Below, piece by piece: positions 1 through 5,061 of a stretch of DNA of 11,286 bases. A program made the translations under genes and the position numbers. A model generated the notes under the pieces. It ran no database searches. It saw only the letters and a program-made list of their open reading frames with translations, and was not told the DNA's origin. Numbering within the stretch: position 1 is the stretch's first letter; the number at the start of each line of letters is the position of its first letter. This stretch comes from Candidatus Adiutrix sp. (lineage in GTDB: Bacteria > Desulfobacterota > Desulfarculia > Adiutricales > Adiutricaceae), in contig JAISRV010000181.1 in NCBI GenBank assembly GCA_031273445.1, forward strand, positions 1 through 11,286. Reading direction: 5' to 3'.

Positions 1-118
1 ACGCCGGAAAGGGTGTTCGGTTTTGTCGGTCACGGTGTCCAATTTCAGCGGAATACGCAGTCGCCTGACCAGACAGTTCATTTGTTTTAACTCCGGACAT
101 TTTTATTTGTTGACAACA
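1..118 (-). mobile_element. Possible terminal end of an IS21-like insertion sequence (partial, runs off the window)
   Basis: Read on the minus strand from 118, this stretch opens with TGTTGTCAACA and continues through an A-rich run into ATGTCCGG, ending as ...CAACA on the plus strand. IS21-family ends characteristically begin with TGT, finish in CA-3' and carry several short internal repeats. Two related 13-mers (12-24 and 34-46, 9 of 13 identical, both containing GGTGTYC) lie 22 bp apart, which fits such internal repeats. The recognisable RTX coding sequence stops just where this element would begin. No transposase is visible; a 27-codon minus-strand frame from an ATG at 81 stays open to the window edge but I do not recognise it. 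The family call rests on memory of IS21 ends and needs the adjoining sequence. Confidence 0.33.
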
Positions 119-394
119 GCGTCTGTTTCGGAAAACATGATGGATATTATGGCTGAACTCGCTCAGGAACTCCACCTCGTCCAGAGTCAGGCCCACCAGG
201 CGCGCCACGTCCCGCTTCCCCGCCGTCGTGTCGTAGACGTTGGAGACCGTGTCATGGTCGTAGCCGCGCCCGAAAACATAAAGTGTCGTTGCCCAGACCG
301 CCTGCCAGAAAATCGGACCCAGCGCCTCCGCAGATCATACCATTCCCCACGCCGCCGCTCAGCGTGTCGGCCCCCCGCTGCCGTAGATCAGATC
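119..394 (-). pseudogene. Remnant of an RTX-type calcium-binding repeat protein, C-terminal part, frameshifted
   Basis: Reading the minus strand from 394 gives DLIYGSGG, then after a frame change ADTLSGGVGNGMICGGAGSD and FLAGGLGND, then after a second change YVFGRGYDHDTVSN, YDTTAGKRDVARLVG and LTLDEVEF. These match the glycine/aspartate nonapeptide repeats (GGxGxDxLx) of RTX proteins and the C-terminal module that follows them (DTYxFGRGxGxDxVxDxDxTxG...DxVxF). The first frame change falls in a run of six G (371-376) and the second at a TTT (280-282); restoring or removing a single base at each recovers the consensus exactly. Intact relatives are large secreted proteins whose repeats fold on binding Ca2+ in the exterior. 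Here no N-terminal part exists: upstream on the same strand is directly the LysR gene, and the first codons overlap its stop. I read this as genomic debris, not a working gene. Confidence 0.72.
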
Positions 395-1295
395 AGAGTT
401 CAGTATAAACGCCTAAATAGCGAGTCGCGAGTTCTTCGCTTAGAAAATTGGAAAATATCTCTAAAGCATTCCGAGTTGGTCCATGGGGGTATTTGTGGGT
501 CAGTTTGAAGAATATGCGGTCAGGGGGCTGGGGGTCAATTTTAAATATTTCAAACTTGTCGCTGCTTAAAAGAAGATTGGCAATGGCCATCGGCACTACC
601 GCCCATTGTTTCTTGGTCGACAGCAAGTCAAAGAGAATATATGGATTGTCGATAGTCGCCTTTGGTCTTTTTCCCGCATGAAACCAATAGTCGTGCCAGG
701 TTTGATATCTGGTGCCCCAGGGGACAAAGATACATTCTCCCGGGTCAAGACTCCGGACATCGACCACTGAAGCGTCTCCGCTTCGCTTCAGTCTTATGCC
801 GACAAAAGGCACGGCAAAGCAAGGCATTACAATGACGCTGGGGTGGACCTGCTCAACCAGAGCGAATCCGACGTCAATATTTCTTTTTTCTATTTCCTCA
901 TACATTTCCATCGAGTGAAGCGAAATCACCCTAAAGCATATAGGCGGGTCATGGGCTAAAAGCCTCTTGCAGAGTTGAGGGACAATAGTCATATTCGCAC
1001 TGGACACCGTGCCTATAGCGAGGTTATGGCGGCGTTCCGTTTTCCCGATTTGGGCTGCTTCATGGGCCACCTCCTGATAGCGCTCGGCTATGGCCAAAAA
1101 CTCCTCGCCCTCCGGCGTCAATTGAATCCTCTTGATTCCTCTGCCTCTCTCAATTAGAGAATAACCCAAATTTTCTTCCAGCAACTGAAGCCGTTTGCTG
1201 ACGGTTGATTGCGCCAAATGCATTTCGTCAGCGGCTTTGGTCAGGCTTCTAAAACGGGCGATATGAAGGAATGCCGCGATTTCAGTTAAATTCAT
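393..1295 (-). CDS. LysR-type transcriptional regulator
   Basis: A 300-residue LysR-family regulator, the normal length for the family. Residues 3-62 form the winged helix-turn-helix, with the recognition region AADEMHLAQSTVSKRLQLLE at 21-40 and the typical LTPEGEEFL at 59-67; from about residue 91 follows the periplasmic-binding-protein-like effector domain. An in-frame TTG at 1310 would add five residues, but the ATG at 1295 is preceded by CGGAG at a spacing of seven bases and gives the canonical start MNLTEIAAFLHIAR, so I place the start there. The gene is divergent from the dehydrogenase-aldolase-transporter operon, with repeated LysR-like boxes between them. By family precedent it activates or represses that operon in response to a small organic acid and autoregulates; the ligand cannot be read from sequence. 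The last few codons overlap the RTX remnant, so the extreme C-terminus may have been rewritten by a rearrangement. Base composition is lower in GC than the core genes. Confidence 0.93.
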   Translation of the reverse strand: MNLTEIAAFLHIARFRSLTKAADEMHLAQSTVSKRLQLLEENLGYSLIERGRGIKRIQLTPEGEEFLAIAERYQEVAHEAAQIGKTERRHNLAIGTVSSANMTIVPQLCKRLLAHDPPICFRVISLHSMEMYEEIEKRNIDVGFALVEQVHPSVIVMPCFAVPFVGIRLKRSGDASVVDVRSLDPGECIFVPWGTRYQTWHDYWFHAGKRPKATIDNPYILFDLLSTKKQWAVVPMAIANLLLSSDKFEIFKIDPQPPDRIFFKLTHKYPHGPTRNALEIFSNFLSEELATRYLGVYTEL

Positions 1296-1312
1296 AAAAA
1301 TGCTCCGCAAAA

Positions 1313-1371
1313 TAATATCTAAAATATAGATTTTTAATATCTAAAATATTCGTTTTACTAATATATAAAAT
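1313..1371. promoter_or_regulatory. Tandem LysR-type operator boxes
   Basis: The 15-mer TAATATCTAAAATAT occurs exactly at 1313-1327 and again at 1335-1349, a period of 22 bp or two helical turns. A third near copy, TAATATATAAAAT, sits at 1359-1371 (12 of 13 matching). The first copy also contains the dyad ATCTA-N5-TAGAT at 1317-1331, which fits the ATC-N9-GAT / T-N11-A pattern of LysR-family sites. The array lies between the regulator and the operon it probably controls. Tandem sites on one face of the helix suit a tetrameric LysR protein contacting a recognition site and an activation site. Binding is inferred, the repeats are seen directly. Confidence 0.68.
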
Positions 1372-1382
1372 CATGGCATAGT
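1354..1382 (+). promoter_or_regulatory. Candidate sigma70 promoter for the dehydrogenase operon
   Basis: TTTACT (1354-1359) and CATAGT (1377-1382) are 17 bp apart, each matching four of six consensus bases. A weak promoter of this kind, with its -35 box beside the proximal LysR-like repeat, is what an activator-dependent promoter would look like. The choice is tentative because the region is AT-rich and offers other weak matches. Confidence 0.33.
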
Positions 1383-1407
1383 CTTCCTAAAGCACAGGCA
1401 ACGCCTG

Positions 1408-1421
1408 ATTCATGCATGAAT
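1408..1421. promoter_or_regulatory. 14-bp perfect palindrome in the operon leader
   Basis: ATTCATGCATGAAT is its own reverse complement. It lies 62 bp upstream of the dehydrogenase start codon and downstream of the candidate promoter. It could be the operator of a second, dimeric regulator. No such regulator is encoded in the window, and I do not recognise the site. Confidence 0.4.
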
Positions 1422-1483
1422 AAATTAGATCAAGATCAGTTGGAAGTCAATTAAATATTCCTGACTGGAATAAAGGAGGAAGT

Positions 1484-2425
1484 ATGCGCGTCATCGTTGC
1501 CGAGCCGATTCACCAGATACCTTTGGAAAAGTTGAGACAAAATGTCGACGAGCTTGTGAGCTGGGAAGATCCCGCCGCTAAAGACTGGTCGAGAGCCGAT
1601 GCGGTCATAGTTCGAGCCGCCGACGTCACCAGAGAGCAGATTGCTTCGGCCCTTCAATTGAAAGTGATCGGCAAGCACGGCATAGGGGTTAACGCCATTG
1701 ACGTTAAGGCGGCCAGAGAGCGGGGAATTCAAGTGGTTTACACTCCTGCGGCTAACGTCAGTTCAGTGGCCGAGTTGATTATGGCCATGATAATGAATCT
1801 AAGCCGTAAACTGGAAGAAAACATGAAAGCTATCCTCGCCGGAGCCGAGCGAATAACTCCGCCTGAATTGACCGGTCTGGAACTGGAAGGGAAAAATCTG
1901 GGCCTGGTTGGTCTCGGCCGCATTGCTCAGAAGACGGGCAAAATCGCCAGGGGCGGCTTTGATATGCGGCTTCACGCTTATGACCCCGTTCTTGACCCGG
2001 ACGAGTTTGAACGGCTGGGAGTGATCAAATATGAGCGGCTTGAAGACCTGATGGCGGTTTCAGATTTCATCAGCGTCAGTGTTCCTTTGACGCAGAAAAC
2101 CATAAACCTGATAAGCGCCGAAGAACTGGCTTTTTGCAAACCTACCGCCATACTCGTCAACACCTCCAGGGGCGGCGTGGTCAATGAGCATGATCTTTAT
2201 GAAGCTATGGCCGCAGGGCGGATTTTTGGAGCTGGAAGCGATGTTTTTGAGCAGGAGCCTCCCCGCCCTGACAATCCGCTGCTTAAATTGCCCAACTTCA
2301 TCGGAACCCTTCATGTCGGCGCCTGTACTGAAGAAGCTCTGCTGCGCGTCGGCAACACTGTGGCGGAGGATGTTCTGGCCGTCTTGAAAGGCTGCGACCC
2401 CAAATACCCTTACCGCGGAAATTAA
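1484..2425 (+). CDS. D-isomer-specific 2-hydroxyacid dehydrogenase (NAD-dependent, SerA-like)
   Basis: A 313-residue cytoplasmic oxidoreductase of the D-2-hydroxyacid dehydrogenase family, which interconverts 2-hydroxy acids and 2-oxo acids. The catalytic domain is split around a Rossmann domain that begins near residue 100. The dinucleotide motif GLVGLGRIAQ (140-149) has Ala where the third Gly of GxGxxG usually stands, and Asp167 at the end of the second strand indicates NAD(H) rather than NADP(H). The catalytic triad is visible: Arg229 (NTSRGG), Glu258 (DVFEQEPP) and His277 (TLHVGA). At 313 residues it lacks the regulatory ACT domain of SerA, so it is probably not the serine-biosynthetic 3-phosphoglycerate enzyme. 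A strong ribosome site AGGAGGA ends three bases before the ATG. It is first in an operon with an RraA-like aldolase and an MFS transporter, pointing to catabolism of an imported hydroxy acid. The substrate is unknown. Confidence 0.92.
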   Translation: MRVIVAEPIHQIPLEKLRQNVDELVSWEDPAAKDWSRADAVIVRAADVTREQIASALQLKVIGKHGIGVNAIDVKAARERGIQVVYTPAANVSSVAELIMAMIMNLSRKLEENMKAILAGAERITPPELTGLELEGKNLGLVGLGRIAQKTGKIARGGFDMRLHAYDPVLDPDEFERLGVIKYERLEDLMAVSDFISVSVPLTQKTINLISAEELAFCKPTAILVNTSRGGVVNEHDLYEAMAAGRIFGAGSDVFEQEPPRPDNPLLKLPNFIGTLHVGACTEEALLRVGNTVAEDVLAVLKGCDPKYPYRGN

Positions 2426-2473
2426 TTGATTGCCGCTGGTTCAAACTATTGAAAACACCCTAAGGAGAATCTC

Positions 2474-3172
2474 ATGAGCATCCCAGGCAACAGAATTTTT
2501 AAAAAAATCAACCGTCCGTCGCAAGAACTGATCGCTTCTTTCAAAAATTTGCCGACCTCCAACATAGCCGACAACATGAGCAGGATGTTTTGTTCCCAAG
2601 CGGCCATCTCTCCGGTCAGGCCGGAGATGAAGGCGGCCGGCCCGGCTTTTACAGTCAAAGTTCGTCCCGGCGACAATCTTTTTCTCCATAAAGCCATGGA
2701 CATGGCCGAACCTGGCGATGTTCTGGTTGTGGATGGCCAGGGTGAAACCACCAACTCCCTGCTTGGGGAAATTATGGTTCGCTACGCTCTTAAGCGCGGC
2801 TTAGGCGGCATAGTGGCCGACGGCGCCATTCGCGATTATGACGGCATATGCGCCTTGGGGCGACTGCCGGTTTTCGCCAGGGGCTATTCTCCCATGGGAC
2901 CTTACAAGGACGGCCCAGGAGAAATTAATACGCCCATAAATTGCGGCGGAGCCATAGTCAAGCCGGGGGACATTGTGGTCGGCGATGCCGACGGCGTAGT
3001 CTATGTGCCTTTGGCGGACGCCGAAAAAATTCTGAAAGCCACTCAGGCTAAGTCGGCCAGCGAGGCGGAAATTTTTAACGACATTGAAAACGGACGATAC
3101 GACCGGACTTGGGTTGATGCCCAATTGACGCGCATAGGCACGGAAGTCATAGACGATTACTGCAAATTTTAA
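2474..3172 (+). CDS. RraA-like protein / 4-hydroxy-4-methyl-2-oxoglutarate aldolase family
   Basis: A 232-residue protein of the RraA/HMG-aldolase superfamily. Enzymes of this fold cleave 4-hydroxy-2-oxo acids such as 4-hydroxy-4-methyl-2-oxoglutarate to pyruvate plus a second oxo acid, and many also decarboxylate oxaloacetate. The family core is complete: VVDGQGETTNSLLGE (85-99), then GLGGIVADGAIRD (109-121), in which Arg120 and Asp121 are the substrate- and metal-binding pair, and DIVVGDADGVVYVP (166-179) near the C-terminus. It is longer than the roughly 160-residue E. coli RraA, which inhibits RNase E, and it sits between a dehydrogenase and a transporter, so a metabolic enzyme is far more likely than an RNase regulator. 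Older annotations of such proteins as dimethylmenaquinone methyltransferase are misleading. It starts 48 bp after the dehydrogenase stop, with AAGGAGA upstream of the ATG. Confidence 0.87.
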   Translation: MSIPGNRIFKKINRPSQELIASFKNLPTSNIADNMSRMFCSQAAISPVRPEMKAAGPAFTVKVRPGDNLFLHKAMDMAEPGDVLVVDGQGETTNSLLGEIMVRYALKRGLGGIVADGAIRDYDGICALGRLPVFARGYSPMGPYKDGPGEINTPINCGGAIVKPGDIVVGDADGVVYVPLADAEKILKATQAKSASEAEIFNDIENGRYDRTWVDAQLTRIGTEVIDDYCKF

Positions 3173-3216
3173 TTACTTGATATTGCCTGAGAAATCAGAG
3201 AAAATGGAGAAAGAGC

Positions 3217-4599
3217 ATGACAAGCGGCACAGTGTCTTTGAATTCGGATGCGGCCTCGAATAACCTGAAAACAACAGACGAGATCAATCGAGATGCGCTA
3301 ATGAACAGCCGGGCGGCAGACGCGAAAAGAGCGCGTGAAGCCAAAAAATCAACGGCCGCAGCTGCATTTGGCACCTTCCTGGAATACTACGACTTCAGTT
3401 GCTATGGTTATGTGGCGGCTATGTTGTCCAGCCGGTTTTTCCCCAGCGATAACCCCACCGTCTCTCTTTTGGCCACTATGGCTGTTTTCGGCAGCGCCTT
3501 TGTGGTCAGGCCCTTCGGCGGCATCTTCTTTGGTTTGATCGGCGACAAATTCGGCCGTAAAGCCTCTCTGCTGATCACCGTCATTCTCATGGGAGCAATC
3601 AGCAGTTGCATAGGCGTTCTGCCCACTTATGAACAGATAGGCATTATGGCGCCCGTTCTTCTGGTCATCTTTAGATTGCTTCAAGGCTTTTCAGCGGGCG
3701 GCGAAATAGGCGGCGCCGCTTCCTATATCCGGGAATGGGCTCCGCCGGAGCGTCGTTCTCTGTATATTTCATTTATTCCCAGCATTGCGGTTTTAGGCAA
3801 AGCCGCCGCCGCCGGAGCCGCCGCGTTGGCCGCCTCCTTATTTGTCGATCAGAATTCAGATTGGGCCTGGCGCGCGCCTTTTCTTCTGGCTCTGCCGCTG
3901 ATGCTGGGCTGCCTTTATCTACGATTGAAAATTGAGGACAGCCCTGAATTTTCCCAGTTGGCCAAATCAGGCGGGCTGTCCAAGGCTCCGATGAAAGAAC
4001 TTTTCAGCACTTATCTTGCTTCCGTCTCCAAATTGTTCTGCTGCTCACTGGCGCAGAATATCGGAACCTACATCGGCACCGTTTACGTGGCTGTTTACAT
4101 GAGGATGTTTCTAAACATGCCGGCAGCCTCAGTCGGCCTCACGGTTCTCATCGCCATTACCTGCGCGGCCCTGCTGATACCGTTTTTCGGCTCTCTCACC
4201 GACAAAATAGGGGCCAAAAAAATGCTGGCCGCCGCTTATATCTGTTACATAATCTTAAGCTATCCAATGTATAAGCTCATGGGGCAGGGGTCTTTGGGGC
4301 TGACTATCTTCGCTCTGGTGGTCACCATGATTCCTTATACCTTATGCCAGGCCGGTTCATACGCCATGTATCCAGAACTCCTGCCCACCCGTGTACGTAG
4401 CACCGGCGTATCATTCGCCCACAGCCTGGGCGCCGTGGTCGGCGGCGGTCTTATGCCATATGCGGTAACCCTGTTGATCGATAAAACAGGAGATATTATG
4501 TTCCCGACGTATCTCTTGATTTTGACGGGAATTCTTGGGTTGGCCAACCTGGCCGGCATTAAGTATGCCGATCCGGGCGATACTCGTAAATTCAAGTGA
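3217..4599 (+). CDS. MFS transporter, metabolite:H+ symporter (MHS) type
   Basis: A 460-residue inner-membrane protein with about twelve hydrophobic segments, assigned to the MHS family that includes the alpha-ketoglutarate permease KgtP, the shikimate permease ShiA and ProP. Family marks are EYYDF at 56-60 (usually EWYDF), the loop motif GDKFGRKAS at 109-117, and the signature LLQGFSAGGE (154-163) followed by GGAASYIREWAPPERR. A degenerate second copy of the loop motif, TDKIGAKK, appears near 328-335. An unusually long, hydrophilic, probably cytoplasmic N-terminal tail of about 45 residues precedes the first segment. It is the last gene of the operon, 44 bp after the aldolase stop and preceded by GGAGA. 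Context suggests proton-coupled import of the carboxylate that the two enzymes degrade; the substrate cannot be read from sequence. Confidence 0.91.
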   Translation: MTSGTVSLNSDAASNNLKTTDEINRDALMNSRAADAKRAREAKKSTAAAAFGTFLEYYDFSCYGYVAAMLSSRFFPSDNPTVSLLATMAVFGSAFVVRPFGGIFFGLIGDKFGRKASLLITVILMGAISSCIGVLPTYEQIGIMAPVLLVIFRLLQGFSAGGEIGGAASYIREWAPPERRSLYISFIPSIAVLGKAAAAGAAALAASLFVDQNSDWAWRAPFLLALPLMLGCLYLRLKIEDSPEFSQLAKSGGLSKAPMKELFSTYLASVSKLFCCSLAQNIGTYIGTVYVAVYMRMFLNMPAASVGLTVLIAITCAALLIPFFGSLTDKIGAKKMLAAAYICYIILSYPMYKLMGQGSLGLTIFALVVTMIPYTLCQAGSYAMYPELLPTRVRSTGVSFAHSLGAVVGGGLMPYAVTLLIDKTGDIMFPTYLLILTGILGLANLAGIKYADPGDTRKFK

Positions 4600-4604
4600 C
4601 GACG

Positions 4605-4667
4605 ATAGGCGACAGGCAGGATAATAAGTTTCGCTAAAATCGCACGTTATCGCCTATTTAAATAGGC
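4605..4667. repeat. Convergent intergenic region with nested inverted repeats
   Basis: The 16-bp perfect palindrome GCCTATTTAAATAGGC (4652-4667) spans the stop codon of ybaB. An arm ATAGGCGA at 4605-4612, just after the transporter stop, can instead pair with TCGCCTAT at 4650-4657. No U-tract follows either structure on either strand, so this is not a textbook intrinsic terminator. It is the only structured sequence between the two convergent operons and may help stop or stabilise both transcripts. Confidence 0.4.
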
Positions 4668-4980
4668 CCGGGATATTGAGGCCGCCGGTGACGCGGCCCA
4701 TTTCGGCGGCAACCATGTCCTGGACTTTGCGCAATGCGTCGTTGACCGCCGCCACGATCAGGTCGGCCAGCATCTCCGGATCGGCCGGATTGATGATCTC
4801 CCTTTCCAGCCTGACGCTCACGATTTCGCTGGCTCCGTTGACCGTAACCGTGACCATGCCGCCGCCGGCGGCGGCCGTCACCGTGCGCTTGGCCATCTCC
4901 GCCTGCATGTCCGTTATTTTTTTCTGCATCTCCTGGGCCTGTTTGATCAGCCCGCCCATGGAGCCCAAATCGAAAGTCAT
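4654..4980 (-). CDS. ybaB: YbaB/EbfC family nucleoid-associated protein
   Basis: A 108-residue protein of the YbaB/EbfC family, small dimeric DNA-binding proteins associated with the nucleoid and commonly encoded directly after dnaX. The helical N-terminus is typical (GSMGGLIKQAQEMQKKITDM, residues 6-25), followed by the beta-rich core with AAAGGGMVTVTVNG near 36-49 and the family motif DPEMLADLIVAAVNDALRKV at 67-86. The frame is open for 15 further codons upstream, but I chose the ATG at 4980 because AGAGG stands five bases ahead of it and because homologues begin close to this Met. It is the third gene of the ileS-dnaX-ybaB run, 81 nt after dnaX. recR, the usual next gene, is absent from this place. 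Confidence 0.93.
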   Translation of the reverse strand: MTFDLGSMGGLIKQAQEMQKKITDMQAEMAKRTVTAAAGGGMVTVTVNGASEIVSVRLEREIINPADPEMLADLIVAAVNDALRKVQDMVAAEMGRVTGGLNIPGLFK

Positions 4981-5001
4981 AACAGCCTCTCTATGTATAT
5001 T

Positions 5002-5029
5002 ACGGATAAGGATGCGGAGCATCATCCGT
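5002..5029 (-). other. Intercistronic hairpin between dnaX and ybaB
   Basis: In the minus-strand transcript ACGGAT pairs with ATCCGT and, inside that, GATGC pairs with GCATC around a TCC loop, leaving only a three-base CTT bulge: eleven base pairs in 28 nt. It lies in the 81-nt gap and ends about 20 nt before the ybaB start codon. It could be an mRNA processing or stabilising element. There is no U-tract, so termination is unlikely. Confidence 0.5.
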
Positions 5030-5061
5030 GGCCGCGCGGCCTGGGGCGCCCGCCTTAAGCC

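Noticed and set aside
23..508. Plus-strand open frame of 161 codons at the left edge
   Set aside because: It runs antisense to the RTX relic and the LysR 3' end, is rich in Arg, has no ribosome site and resembles no family. The minus-strand reading explains the same bases better.
2474..3172. Identification as the RNase E inhibitor RraA or as a menaquinone methyltransferase
   Set aside because: The complete metal/substrate motif DGAIRD, the greater length and the metabolic operon context favour the aldolase branch. The methyltransferase label is a known misannotation of this family.
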